Below are positions 11,543 through 23,425 of a stretch of DNA of 64,000 nt, piece by piece. Location: positions 186,001 through 250,000 of the forward strand of contig MJGA01000013.1 in NCBI GenBank assembly GCA_001910725.1, written 5' to 3'. This DNA is from Phanerodontia chrysosporium. Its lineage: Eukaryota > Basidiomycota > Agaricomycetes > Polyporales > Phanerochaetaceae. A model generated the notes under the pieces. It saw nothing but the letters and a program-made list of their open reading frames with translations, had not been told where the DNA came from and did not search any database. The translations under genes and the position numbers were made by a program. Each line of letters begins with the position of its first letter. The stretch's first letter is position 1.

Positions 11543-11907
11543 CGTCGACCAGAGCTGCTTGCTCTTAGACTCCACATAGACAGCTAGTCCAAAGTCTGTT
11601 AGCAGAGCGCCCTCGCTCTCGTCTACCAAGACGTTGTCCTGCAAAGGGCCGTGACCGTGAGTGGACGCTCTATGGTACGCCGCACATGGGCGTACCCCTC
11701 GCAAATCGCCGTGACACATATATTCGGCGTGGAGAGACCGGAGGCCACCCGCAGTCTGCTTTAGCTACCACCGATGTCAGAGCTCAGTAGAATTCTATTA
11801 TAATTGCACTCACCCATACGTTGAGCTGGCGCACGAAGGCGCCATCGTCCTTTAGTCTAGCCCTGGTCCTGACCGCGAATTTTCCCAGGTTGCCGTTGTA
11901 GGACAAC
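11543..11907 (-). pseudogene. Duplicated fragment of the TKL kinase at 14874-17489
   Basis: About 365 nt line up in the same orientation with 15248-15607 at roughly 85% identity by eye. The piece encodes the end of the N-lobe (GKFAVRTRARLKDDGAFVRQ), the HGDLRG loop and the DFGLAVYVES segment, including both introns. Nothing before or after it belongs to a kinase: the match starts and stops abruptly, so this is a dead duplicate of part of the neighbouring gene. Confidence 0.75.
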
Positions 11908-12115
11908 CTGTTTGCTTGGGAGAGTGCTATGTTGCGGGGAAAATGGGTACTCCGAAGGCTTGCATGATTATGCAGGAAATGGTCGGCGGAGGAGTTGCTG
12001 GAACGTTCATGATATAACAATGATACAACAGCGATGAACAATGGCGTACACTACCAGTCCTGCTGGTTCCGGTGATAGAAAGAATCGACAAGAGCATAGG
12101 CTGTACACGCAATCT

Positions 12116-13466
12116 CTATCCGAGAACAAGCCTCAACCACGCTGCCGACCAACCAAGGAAGCGGCGGGCAACGATGAAGCTAATCTTGTACATCGTGACA
12201 ATGTCGAGTACGAGTGCAGTGAGAAACGCCTCATCGCGTTTCCGAAGGCGAGTAAACCGCTGAAGAACCGAGACCCGCTTGCGGATCTCGCGCCAGTGGT
12301 GCAGTGCACCCTCGGCGGTCGGCCGCGCCTCGGGGTCAGGGTGTACCATCGCAGAGATAAGTGGGCGCAAGAACGCTACCCGGGAATACGGCTGTTTAAA
12401 GCGGTCAGCAAGGTGGCTGTAGTATAAAGGATATCTTTCATACCCTGTCGATTGCCTTACGCAGCGCATTTCCGAGAATGAACACATCTGTCATGAAAGG
12501 GTCGTAGGGTACATCCTGCGAGAGCTCTGGAGCCTCTCTGTCCGCACCCTGCTTGCCGATAACGCGTCTTGGGTTGCCTGGCGGGATGCGTACCGACATA
12601 CCAAAGTCGATAATGTAGTATCTGATCCTCTCAGACGAGGCGATACGGAAGATTGGGACCGAACGGGCAGAGCAGTCGCGTTTGGTGTGAGTGCGGACAG
12701 GATGCCATCCGTCTGGGTACAACGGCCTCCCATCCATGAGGATGTTGGACATCGCAATGTCACTACAATAACATCAGTACTGTCGATAGCTCACAGGGAA
12801 GAGACCCGAGCTGACCGGTGGGCCACAAAATGTTCGTGCATGAATGCCAAGCCCTGGAGCAGCGCGATCAAATATATGTTTGCATGACGACGACGTGAAG
12901 GGGTACGTACCTCAAGAGCCTGGTCTGCAAACTCAATGATATCATCCACAAGCAGGAATGGGGGACTTGTAGATTCTCGGAGGAGCGGCATCACAAGGTA
13001 TGAGATATTGTTTTGCTCGTCGTCAAATGAGTCAAGAAGGGGCACGCAATGGTTTCGGGGATCCGAGCGGATTTCGGGCTCAGAGAAGTATCGAGCTATA
13101 GCGAGCTCTTCGCTGCCCATTGGAACTATTTTCAGGCAAACGTGTTGGCCGTCTTCAACGCGAGTCGCGTCGATCACATATGGTTCCTACCCATCCACAA
13201 TGAGTAACAGATCCAATTTGCAACGCATTGGAACGTACACGCCAGGGCCAGTAGTCCTCAAAGGACAGAGGAATCTCATCTGGATGGGCCTTCCAGGACG
13301 GCACCCAGTCTGGTCGATAGCGCGGGCGAAGCCTGTAACCGTGCGACGCGATGAACTCATATCGACTTCGCCATCTGAGCTCATGTCCCAGCAGCTTTTC
13401 GCCAATCTCGCCGAGTTCCGCATAGTTCTCCCTTAGGAGCCTCAGTGTCTCCTCGTCTTCCGACAT
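12116..13466 (-). CDS. Kinase-like protein with hydrophobic C-terminal tail (family K), catalytic motifs intact
   Basis: The start is MSEDEE at 13466, matching MSDDED of the gene at 6203-7560. The family motif follows (WRSRYEFIASHGYRLRPR, DWVPSWK). The N-lobe has HVCLKIV, then RNHCVPLLDSFDDEQNN. The catalytic loop is interrupted by an intron with donor GTCAGC and reads HRDIAMSN after splicing, the same unusual donor as in the 6203 gene. IDFGMSVRIPP and REAPELSQDVPYDPF follow, then RPTAEGALHHWREIRKRV. The tail (ALVLDIVTMYKISFIVAR, then WSAAWLRLVLG at the very end) is hydrophobic and lacks a loop after it, as in tail-anchored proteins. All K, D, N, DFG and APE residues are present, so catalysis is possible, although no glycine loop is evident. 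Confidence 0.8.
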
Positions 13467-13869
13467 GACAGTGAGGTGAGGTGGGGGCGACAAGAGCGCG
13501 ATGGTGGTTTGAACAAGGACCCATCTGATTCAATGCGTGATCCGTGTAGGCCCACGTGGTTTCTGGACAAAGACGCTTTGAAGGCGCTCACTTCAAACAC
13601 CCACCGCCTCGCCGTCGACTCGGGACTCGTGGTACTTTACCCCTCGCAACGATTGTTCTCGTTTTAGCAACCATGTCAACTCGTACACCCAAACAAGTGA
13701 TGCTACGTACGTGCAATGCCCTTGCTGAGCCAACGCTGGGCACATATAATGTGATCACACTTCGGTTTGCACCCACGTTCCGAACGTTCTCACAGCCAAC
13801 CCATTCTCGAGCCTTGCGGCTGCTGGTCAACCGTATATTTATCTGTGATATAGCCGTGCAGAGTTAGAA

Positions 13870-14625
13870 ATGGTATGCCATTTCTCTGTAGTATGCACGC
13901 AAATAGAGTCTAATGGTCATATTACGTAGAGCGCTGCAGTTCAGTTGGCACTCTCTGGAGCTTCTGCATCTCTCGTCAAGGACGCAGCGCTGGTCATCGT
14001 TGGTGGCATCGCTGCGCTGACCGGCAAAGCTTTTATTTGGGACAAGTATTTTGCCAAAGTCAAAACCATGGAGGACCTCATAAATTCCCTCAAGCAATTT
14101 CTCTCCTCGATCTGTAAGACGCTCAAGAGGTCGTTGGAAGATCTTTACCGGAAGCTTGGCCACAATGAAGCCTCTGTCTGTGCATTTTGCACGCGCCATG
14201 GACTGGAAGTACCAGATGCATTGCAGGACTTAGCCGGAAGGTGCGTGCGCAGTCGTTCGCCCTTCCGAGTCCTTGCTTAGCTTCACGTCAGCGTGACGGC
14301 CATGGTCACCAAGCTAGACCGAACGTACAAGCTCACGTTTGCAATGAAGAACGCTCAGAACCAGGAGACTCGCCTGGGACAGTTGTCGCTGATGTACGAG
14401 GACACTCGGGCGAACGTTGAGGAATTCGACGTGCGCGTTTCGGTAAGAACATCGGATTGTCACTCGTACCTCTGCTCTCAAATACATGTACAGGTATACT
14501 CTACCCGAATCTACGGCGCCTTGTATCCCGATGAGTATCTCATGGAGGTCGCGCAAGTTCTTCGATCCCGCAATGCCGATGACGAGGGATCCGTGCCGAT
14601 GTATAATGAAGTTACACCTGAATGA
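13870..14625 (+). CDS. Small helical protein (family S), four exons
   Basis: The best model places the ATG at 13870-13872, immediately followed by an intron (GTATGC to TTCAG, with CTAAT as branch site). The second exon begins LALSGASASLVKDAALVIVG, a hydrophobic segment, then amphipathic helices (TMEDLINSLKQFLSSICKTL, LEDLYRKLG). A GTGCGT intron leads to SVTAMVTKLDRTYKLTFAMK. A GTAAGA intron leads to the last exon and the stop at 14625. It lies tail to tail with the TKL kinase that ends at 14874. The hydrophobic start and helical body resemble the genes at 23426, 25492 and 44570, but the YC...DPY motif of those genes is not clear here. No function is assigned. Confidence 0.55.
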
Positions 14626-14873
14626 CACGGACGATAGTAGGGCGGCGCTGAGGAACCCTGTTACCCATTGCACTACTTAGCCCAAAGGTCTTACACGCTC
14701 CTTGCTCGACGACCGGCTTATTACTCATGTGTACCTAGAGTACGCTAATTCTACATCACGGACATTCTCCCTATGCTCCCTCAAGTCTACTGTTACGGGA
14801 AGAAGGCCGAATGCTGCAAGTCTGGAAGACGATGGCTGATTGCATGCATAGCCTGTAGACATCATTGTCAAGA

Positions 14874-17489
14874 TCACAGTGAGTCTACCGCTACTATTTC
14901 GACCATTTCGTCATAGAGGTGCAAAGCATTCACCCTCCTCAACGGGTCCATGTCCGAGCATTGCTGGACTAAACTCCACAGACGCTCGTCTATGAGGAGC
15001 GTAGGTCGGTCAGGATGCCTCTGCTCGAATAGTGCCCTCTCTAGGTCCTGGTTAGTAATATTGCCCCATGGTGCGTGACCGGAGTACAACTAGTAACGTT
15101 TTCAGTTTTGGCGGCGTGCAAAGCATGGGTGGACGTACCTCGAACGCTACCATTGCCCACGAATACACATCCCCGGAATATGTTGGGCGCATTGACGCAG
15201 GGCTTCGGCACCAGAGCTCCGGGGCTTGCCATTGAGGGTTCCCTTGCCGCGTCGACCAAAGCTGTTTGCTCTTGGACTCCACATAGACAGCTAGTCCAAA
15301 GTCTGTTAGCAGAGCGTGCCCGTTGTCGTCTACCAAGACGTTGTCCTGCAAAGGGCCGTGACCGTCAGTGGATGCTCCATTGTAAGCTGCACATGGGCGT
15401 ACCCCTCGTAAATCGCCGTGACACATATATTCGGTGTGGAGGAACAGGAGGCCTTCCGCAATCTGCTTCAGCTACCACCGATGTTAGAGTTCGGCATGAT
15501 TCTGTCATAGGTACACTCACCCATACGTTGAGCTGGCGCACGAAGGCGCCATCGTCCTGTAGTTTAGCCCTAGTCTTGACCGCGAACTTACCCAGGTCGC
15601 CGTTGTGGGCCCATGGCGAGACGAGCGCAAGACGGTGGTCCGGCGATACGTACGTGATGCCGAGCATGGGCCATATTCGCGGATGACTCATGCTCCAGCT
15701 TGCGACTATCTCCAAGTACAGTTTCTGTCCCCGCTCATCAGCATGCCTTCGACGGTTCGCAAACCAGGCCAGCGCACCTTGAGCGTCTCAGGTGACCATT
15801 GCCCGCGTACGGTTTTGACCGCGACCTTGACGGCCTCCAGCTTGGCCGGGCGGACGTCGGCATAGCCACCCGCGCCCTGCTCTGCCATGCTTGCGCGCCC
15901 TTCGTACTGCAGGCGCTGCGTCGCGATGAGGACGCCTGACGGGAGCATATGGACCTGCTGCATGAGCCACGTCATAAGCGCGCGTGCGGCCGTCCGACGA
16001 CGACCGTCGTGTTCATCACAGGGCGTGTCAACGATCTGCAGCACTGAGGTCAGCAGAGCATGGGCGGAGCCAACGTTGGTACGCACGCGCTTGTATTCGT
16101 CGAGGAGGTCAAGGGCAACGTGTCCACGGAGGCCGCCCATGATGTCGACAAAAGGCCCGACATACGATCCATTCCCAGGGCCGAGCCAATAGTCCACCGA
16201 GCGACGCGCAAGGCAGCCTGCAAACTCCTGCCTCGACCCCTGCACAGCGAGCTCGTCGAGTGCGCCGGGCGCTGCAGCATGCTCGAGGCGAACGCGGCAC
16301 AGGACGAGTTCGAATTGGACCCGCATGATCTCGTCGAAGCATGACTTGTCCTCCATGCGGATATGGTCGTACGTTGCAGCTGTACGCAGTGTCAGTGGCC
16401 AAGGTCTGGAAGACTTGCGCGGATGCCCGTACCTGTGTACCACGCCGCAAATGTATACGCAGCGACAAGCCCGCGCGCAGCCCATTGGAAAAGGGTCTCC
16501 GACCGCCTAGCAAATTCCTCGGCTTCGACGGCGTTCTGCACTTCCAGAAGGTATATAACTGTACGTGAGACCATGTACAGGAGATCTTCCACGGCGTAGT
16601 GTTCGCCCAGAGTGTTGCGATGTATATCCCGTTGGATCTCGCCGAGCGCAATGGCCAAGTGGTTCATCATCGCGCACGCGAACGGCCGTATCGCAGACTA
16701 CGACAAGATGGTAAGCTCACAACAAGAATTGCAGGCGTTGACTCACCAGGGCAACCGTGCGGTTGACGCAACGTTCATGTTTCGCGAGCCTATCCACCAT
16801 CGTTCGCACATCCACAAGCACCTCAAATCCCCGACTGATGGCGGCGCCCAAATCGATAGCGGGGTGCTCTTGAAGCGACCATGGAGAGACTTTGATGTAC
16901 AGAGTCCCACGAGGAGGTAACGGATTGCGATACAACACGATGGGTGCTTCCAGAGAGACAGCCACTTCGCAACCTGACAGTTTCAAGACGAAGAGGCGAA
17001 TGAGACGGAGTCCTGAAAGCAGCGATGCAATGGAAACGTGCCCAATACAAGCTCGGAGAGCTTGACCCGTGCAGTCGCCCACTCCTGACTGCTCGTGCGT
17101 GTGTGTTTGTATATCTTGAGCTGCACTGAGGATATCCCAAGCTCTAAAGAGCTAGAGATCATATCAGCAGGTCCGCCGTTTGTCAACATGAGTCGTACAT
17201 ACATTTCCGCTGGAGGGGCATCAGGAAATACCCAAGCTGGCTCTTGCGATGCTTTTGACGTGGTTGGAAACGCGAGGCACGGTCTACTGCCCGTCCCCAG
17301 GAATATGCGCGCCGAGTATATGTTCTTCTCTTCTAGAGCAGCTCGTAAAGCTGAGCGTAGAGAGCTAGGCGTAAGCGAAACGCTACGAGGCCAGAGTTTA
17401 TGTCGGGCGTACCGCAAATCCGAAGCGAAACCCTGCCATTTGCCGGCGCCGTCATATTGAGAGGGGATCTTGACATTTGTGGGTAACAT
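14874..17489 (-). CDS. C2-like/helical/TKL-type protein kinase (family T)
   Basis: This is a full-length family T member, about 750-800 residues. The N-terminal C2-like region (SARIFLGTGSRPC, VQLKIYKHTRTSSQEW) is followed by helices (CVNRTVAL, LLYMVSRTVIYLLEVQNAVE, SVDYWLGPGNGSYVGPF). The kinase has a glycine loop (EQGAGGYADV), a VAVKTV lysine, then MLGITYV and ALVSPW in the hinge region. The catalytic loop is split by an intron and reads HGDLRGDN. TDFGLAVYVES and WQAPELW follow, then a normal C-lobe (MDPLRRVNALHLYDEMVEIV). HGD in place of HRD is common in basidiomycete TKL kinases and does not remove the catalytic Asp. The exon border after LSEL near 17030 is unresolved. A small helical gene lies 249 nt away, converging on this one. 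The signal sensed is unknown. Confidence 0.78.
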
Positions 17490-18084
17490 TCGAACGGTGA
17501 AATATATTGCTCAAAGGCGGGAAGGGATGCTCATGACCCCTGACACGCAGCCTGTACCAATGAGGGACATGTGCGTTAGGGTACCGCATCGAGGAGACAA
17601 TGCTGAAGTTGTTCACACCTTATTGTCGCGACATTCCCGCAAAGTCCTCCCTTGACAGGTTCTCCATGCCGAACGCTCGATAGTCACCCTGCCGGAGATT
17701 GTGTCGCCGCCGTGAGCTGAACAAGGCGAGCGACCATGATCTCGTAGCGATGTTGCCGGATTGAAAAGCCTTGTTTCCGCGAGCTAGCAGGATGATGGTA
17801 ACGGAGTGGCAATGTGAGCGCAGGGCAATGCTAGCAGATGTTTGCTTGGTGCTGGGGTAGATCGCCTGAAGGACAAGGGCGGGAGGAGAATGCATGTGGG
17901 AAGAGCTAAGTCGCGCAGCGCAATTGGGCGTCGAGCCTCGTCCAGGTCGCGAAGCGCTACCAGATCCTCTGGGAACTTCATGGACCCCAGCTCCACGAGG
18001 ATAGCTTTTCGTTTTCCTTTCCTTCAATGGCTCAGAGGACTAGTCCGCAAGTGTGACGCGTAGAGTACATGCAGAAGGAGCTGT
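17490..18084. other. Region without a confident gene
   Basis: A minus-strand stretch near 17900-17995 reads plausibly as protein (KFPEDLVALRDLDEARRP), but I could not join it to anything. No family seen elsewhere in the window matches. Confidence 0.25.
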
Positions 18085-18735
18085 CTCATAGACCGAGATA
18101 CGATGACTGGTGGTATACGGTAATAACTCCATTTTCTACTTCACTACTGCCGTCGATACCCAACAGGTAGCGCTCGACGACGTCCTCTAGAGTAATGCAG
18201 GCCATGCAGAATTTCGGGAGGCCGCACAGGTTTTCGAAGGACGGACGCCATGTCTGAACACACCGGCAGGGTCATGCACACATCCGCAACCGCCTCACAG
18301 GCCTCGCTGCCCTCGCTCGCGGCCCAGACAAGGCGAAGGACGTGGGTTGCAGCAGTGAGCACCGCGGTGGCTACAGCAAAACATGAAGGTCTTGGCTTTC
18401 CCAGACAAATGGCTCCTGGCACCGTCCTGCATGAAAGGTGGCCCCGAGTGACAGCACGACACACTGAACAAGACGCTGCCGGATATATCGAGCACGGAGA
18501 CAGGCCAAACGTTGGCTCGGTACGGTGGTCCTGAGTTGAATGTGCTGCCGCGATGTGCGAGTGGGGCGCGGGGCATGGTTAGCTACCCTACGCGTCGACG
18601 CGGGAAGTACGCTGGCCGCACGCGATGTAGATCTATCTTCGTCGTCGTGTGCGCAGGTTGCAATGCAGTCGCATGAAGGGCTACGTCTAAGAGTAGTGGT
18701 AGCGGTGTTGGTGCAAGGTAGGGCGAGATGAGACC
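18085..18735 (-). pseudogene. Degenerate small-protein locus related to the family S subgroup B genes
   Basis: PLPLLLDVALHATA (minus strand, near 18690) resembles the start of the proteins at 10796 and 51711 (APLLLGVALHTLATA), and the DNA is also similar. It has no ATG and runs into a stop at 18583. Further on, a hydrophobic stretch (CFAVATAVLTAATHVLRLVW) and a last segment in another frame (CMACITLEDVVERYLLG, stop 18085-18087) look like decayed exons. This is a weak call. Confidence 0.25.
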
Positions 18736-19689
18736 CTGGGTGTCAGGCCAACGGCGGCAGTTCACGCATGTCCTTGCGACTGTGGTTGTCGTCTCGCATG
18801 CTATAGCTTTGGTGGGCCATAAGGGAGGGATGATCAGCGACGCGGTAAAAATTCTCGACGACATACCTCAAGCTTATCCTCTCCTCCCGAAGAACGCACT
18901 GCGACCCATATCCCTCGAAAAGATGTAGTGCGAGATCGGCTTCTTCGTTGTTCCCGACCCCTACCGGCCTGTTCAGATCACCCGCTAGATGTGGACATTG
19001 AGGTGGAGGACGCAGTTGCAAGGGCGGAGACATGAGCTCAGACAAAGGGAAGACTTTGCTAGCGTGTTGAACGTTGAAACGTTGAAAGCCGAGACGTCGC
19101 AGTAAGCTTACTCTAAGCGAAGGTAAGTAAGGTACTGTTATCTGGGCGTCTCTTGTCCAAGTCTTACGAAACCCGCGAGGCGACAAACCGCTCTGTTCGT
19201 TCTCCAGTCGTTCCTCCTACATCAAACGGCTGTCTACGCCGGTAACTACTTCATGGAGCAAATCTACACACAGAACCGCCTGCCATCCCATCGTAATTGC
19301 CATATTGGGAAGTTATTGTGCCATATTTGACGTTGTGTGTGATTACGTAATCCTGCCTTACTGCCAGCGAAGGATTCATCCAGGGAGTCGCCCGCCGCCC
19401 GGTGCAAATCTCTGCAATAGTCTCGATTGCCCACGGACTCAAGAGCTCTTGTCGACCGCAACAACGGCTTGGCTCCGACTAGCCCATGCAGTATCGAGCT
19501 CCGCGAACAGCGCAAAAGGGTCGAAAGGGTCTCCCTGGTCGCAGTAATCTTGTCTGGCGAGAGCATTGCTTCAGTGCAATATATGATGGTGCATGGCTTT
19601 GATCCGTAAACAGATCTCATGTTGAAGCTCTTATTGCGCTCACGCATATGTACAGCTCGCTGCAAAGGCCACACCCGTTCCCTGATGTC
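18736..19689. other. Intergenic region with one copy of the recurring element
   Basis: One minus-strand reading (RISLRYVVENFYRVADHP near 18870) looks protein-like but is isolated. The stretch 19303-19352 carries the recurring TTTGAC...TTACGTAATC element. No supported gene. Confidence 0.3.
19303..19352 (+). repeat. Recurring TTTGAC...GATTACGTAATC element, copy 3
   Basis: GCCATATTGGGAAG, then CATATTTGACGTTGTGTGTG and ATTACGTAATC, are the nearest relative of the stretch at 11424-11470. Confidence 0.45.
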
Positions 19690-20400
19690 TCGAGACTCGC
19701 CAAGACTGCAGAGCCCCTTCCGACGGATGGACAGGCCCTTGGGTTGTGCTGCATTATCGATTCTATCAAGGGGGCTCTAATGTGCATGTACGTGAGCACT
19801 ATATCAGATAGAAGGTAGACAGCCAACCTCGAGAGCCTGCTCGCGAAAGTCAAAGACATCGTTGACGTGATCTAAGAGCACATGAGGCCTGACGATATAG
19901 GACGTATCAGGTGCTTTGCCGTCGTGAAAGCTGTCCAGAATCGCGACGCAATGGTCCCGAGGGTTGCACGAAAGTGGGAGCAAGAACATGTAGGTCGCAG
20001 TCTGCATTGCCGGCCTGTCTCTGAGGATCCGCTTGATACAGACGAGGCGGCCGTCCGAGTCCCGCGTAGCATCGATGATGTTGTACCAGCCCTGCGCACG
20101 ACGTGACGAGGGTCCAGGTGCACGGGGAATGCAACGGACGGACGTACAGGAAGGCGCCAGTAGCCTTCAAAGTATATAGCATCCTGGTCGGGCTGCAGCT
20201 CCCAGGACGGCTGCCATCCCTGACGGCAGCGTGGCCGGAGCGAGTATCCGCGCGACGTGAGGAACGGCTGCTTGTCTCGCCAGAGCTCCTCGTGCTCGAG
20301 CAGCTTCGCACTGGCCTAGCCCACGGCTTATGTTGGCCCCGATATTGGCCTATATCTCTGCCACGTGTGGGGGGTTTGCGAGGGGGCGATGGGAGTCTTG
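19690..20400 (-). pseudogene. Truncated family K kinase-like pseudogene
   Basis: On the minus strand the N-terminal exon is clear (ELWRDKQPFLTSRGYSLRPR, then GWQPSWELQPDQD), and so is the N-lobe (IIDATRDSDGRLVCIKRI, then CNPRDHCVAILDSFHDG). After AFREQALEVG-type sequence the gene jumps straight to a remnant of the far C-lobe (PLIESIMQHNPRACPS, about 19730-19780). The catalytic loop, DFG, APE and hydrophobic tail are therefore deleted. It is closest to the pseudogene at 45545-46771. The 1.2 kb inverted duplication begins just upstream of it. Confidence 0.7.
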
Positions 20401-20437
20401 GTGGTGGTGAATATGCGACAGCTATCGAACGAGCTGC

Positions 20438-21625
20438 TGTGACCTCATGACGTAAGCGTCCATAGTGCCAAACACGGTACAACTACTGCCAAATACAGAC
20501 GCCGTGTGCCGACGCGCTGGCGGATCAGGATGATCAAAGCGCATTGTCTCGCTGGCTTTGCGCTGCACCACGCCCTGGTCCTGGGCTTTCCTCGTTGCCG
20601 TCGCGGTCTTGCCTGCGCATTGCCATGCATCCTCCAGATACCAGCCTGGCACGTCGCACGGGGCTGCGTCGTCCTCACTGCGCCGGGCATCCTCAAGGCC
20701 TCACCGCCCAACGACAAACCGTGATCCGAAGATGATGGCGCCGTTTCTGTCCTTGTTCTCAAAACAGCCTGGCCAACACACCGACACAGGCCCCACCGTC
20801 CATCACCGCCACGCACGCACGGACCGCCGTCCTTGTACTTTTCCTCGCGGAGTCTCGGAGTGTTACACGGCGCCGCCTGAGTTAGAACTGCTGATGTGAG
20901 TTGTCGTCGAGGCTGGCGGCGGCGACGGCGAGGCGAGTACAATATTCATTCCCGGGGTTTTGATCCACGTTGTCCCCGTTGCTTTGCAGCTCGCGACACT
21001 GCTCGGGTCCACACCTGGCGAACCTGCAAGCGCACCCGTCTCTCCCGCTCACGCATCCGCACGCGACGTCTGCGTTGCCTTGGAAGTTGTGTCGTATTGT
21101 GACCGGGTAGCTGGCAGTCGAACCTTCCGGACGACATGCAGATACGCCGCTACAGGGCTATCGATGACTCACCCGTGTCGTGCCCAGCTGGGAAGGCTGG
21201 AGGATCTCCGCGTGCCATGAGAAGCGGCCAGGGTGCATCGCACTATTGTCTTTGCTGCGCGACGCCTCCCACAGAGTTGGCTGTACACATTGCGTCCCGA
21301 GATGAGCACCATTGCTCCGGCACGAGCCTACTGCATGTGTCCTCCTTGGCCTTCGTCGTTGGGCTCGGACGGTGGCGGAGCCGACTTCAGGCCTGCACGG
21401 CAGCTGTCACATTACGTGTTGTCCAGCACCCTCGGTCTTGTCGAAATGCATCCGACAGGCTCTCATGAGCAAGAAATGAACTCCAATGTAGACCTCGTGT
21501 AGCGATGAAGCAGATAATCCAATAGATTCCAGCACTAGTACATCCAGAGCAGATCCCTCCGTCCGACGATCGGGGTGCGCACGGCCGGCGCGGGCACCAC
21601 GCCTACACAAACAGCATCGCGAGCC
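20438..21625 (+). repeat. Inverted duplication R1, left arm (partner 42886-44072)
   Basis: This 1.19 kb segment reads, with few differences, as the reverse complement of 42886-44072. It runs from CTGTGACCTCATGACG near 20440 to the last nine codons of the kinase-like gene at 21603. The unit is therefore an intergenic segment plus the 3' end of that gene. ORFs inside it differ in frame and length between copies, so I regard it as non-coding. The outer end carries the recurring GCTTACGTCAT/TTTGGC element (20441-20480). Confidence 0.8.
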
Positions 21626-22956
21626 AGCCCAGCGACCAGCGCGCGAGCTTCTTCGAGAGAATGTACACCACCTTGATGAACGAGAGCACGTCGAACAGCA
21701 CGGCGTACACGAGCCCCTCGTCGCGCCCGCGCAGGCGCGCCGCGCGCTGGATGAGCGACACGCGCGTCTTGATGTGCCGCCAGCGCTGTAGCGCCTCCTG
21801 CGCCGTCGGCCGCGCGGCGGGGTCGCGCTGCATCATCGCCGCGATGAGCGGGCCGAGAAACTCGGTGCGGAAGTATTTCTGGGTGACAGACGCGTCAGTG
21901 CGCGCGCGCGTGAGCGAGAACCGCGGAAAAGGGGGCTCACGTCGTGCACCTCGGTCTTGAAGACGTTCCCGAGCACGAAGATGTCGAGCTTGAACGGGTC
22001 GTACGGCACCACGTCGGACAGCTCCGGCGCGTCGCGGTTCGCGCCGTACGCGCTCGTCACGAGGCGCGGCACGCCTGGAGGGAAGTGCGTCGACATGCCA
22101 AAGTCGGCAAAGTAGTACCGCACTGGACGAGGTGCACTCGTGCGCGTGTACCGGGGTGCGTCCTTGGACCAGTTCGGTATCGGAAGCCGATCTTGCTGCA
22201 CGGGATGGTAGCCCATCGGGTACATGGACTGCGCATCCATGAGAATGTTAGTTGCTGCCGCGTCCCTATTCGTTATGAATACGGCTGTTGCGACTCTAGA
22301 ATCTGTTACTTGCCTGTGTGCTACGCCCTGCCCGTGCATGAAGGCCATCCCCTGCATTGCCATGCTCAATATGGTATTCTGTCGAAAGCACGGCGTACCT
22401 ACGTACCTCCAGTAACTGCTCCACAAAGTCTAGGACCTCATTCACGATCTCAAACGGGGGATTACTCAGGCGTCGCATGTGGGGCATTACAATGTATGAG
22501 ATATTGGGGTTTACGTCGTCCTCGAAGTAATCGAGGATGGGAATGCAGTGATTCTGGGGATCGTCGGACAGCGGTGGTGTCGAAAAGTATCTTGCTATCT
22601 GAAGCTCTGAACCAGACGTTAGCACCCGCTTGATACATACGAGCCGTCCATCCGAGTCCCTAGTCGCGTCGATGATGGCTTCCCAGTACTATCACAGGGT
22701 CAGAGGGTGGAGACACCGCATGTTGGAGGGTACACACCGGCAGTGGCCAGAAATCCTCAAAGTCCTCCGGCTCGGCACCTGGTTGTAGCTCCCAGGAGGG
22801 TACCCATCCCTGATGAAAGCGCGGACGGAGCGAGTATCCTCGCGAGGCCAGGAAAGGCTGCTTGTCCCTCCAGGCGATCTCGTGGTCCTGAAGCTCCGCG
22901 TCCTCGTCCACAGACTGTGCACGAACGTCACGCAGGAGAGCTTCGCTGTCGGCCAT
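21603..22956 (-). CDS. Kinase-like protein with hydrophobic C-terminal tail (family K), catalytic motifs intact, GC-AG intron
   Basis: The start is MADSEALLRD at 22956. Exon 1 holds the family motif (AWRDKQPFLASRGYSLRPR, GWVPSWELQP). The N-lobe has LVCIKRV and QNHCIPILDYFEDD, with IVMP as hinge. The catalytic loop is broken by a 48-nt intron with a GC donor (GCAAGT to GAATAG) and reads HRDAAATN once spliced. ADFGMSTHFPPG, RDAPELSDVVPYDPFKLDIF and RPTAQEALQRWRHIK follow. The end is a hydrophobic tail (FDVLSFIKVVYILSKK, then WSLGWLAMLFV) typical of the family and suggestive of membrane anchoring. ATTACATAATC lies about 70 nt upstream of the start. The last codons are shared with the 1.2 kb inverted duplication. 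Confidence 0.82.
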
Positions 22957-23425
22957 CCCGTAGGTCGAGGCTATGGCAAAGTCGCAAGCAAAGCCCTGGC
23001 AGCGCGTTGCGTTGTTCTGGTCTATTACATAATCAGATGTCCATCCCACGTGGACCCACAGCGTGCATCAACAGGCGTCTACTCTGCGGTGAATCAATGT
23101 GCCTCGCGACAATTGTCGTCCGGCTCATCGACGTCGTGTGTGCTGCAACTCCTTGTTCCATACACAGCGGGTTATCAAGGGCAAAGTCACTTAGACATTT
23201 CTGGCCCATCTACTCCGAATATAGGAGGTATACCAAGCCGACCTAGGGCGCTGGAAAAGAAGTGGGAACACTACATAAACCCCCTTCGTGGTGCGGCGAT
23301 GGACTGTGTCCGTGACCCGCTTTTTCTTCCAACTTCAAAGTGCTGGCACTTTTAGACTCTCTCACCTACAGTTCGTGCTACGTCTGTGTTATATGCTATA
23401 GCTGCATGCTGATATTCGCGTAGAC

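Noticed and set aside
20438..21625. Protein-coding genes inside repeat R1
   Set aside because: ORFs in the two arms and in the diverged copy at 24441 differ in frame, start and stop. Similarity is at the DNA level only.
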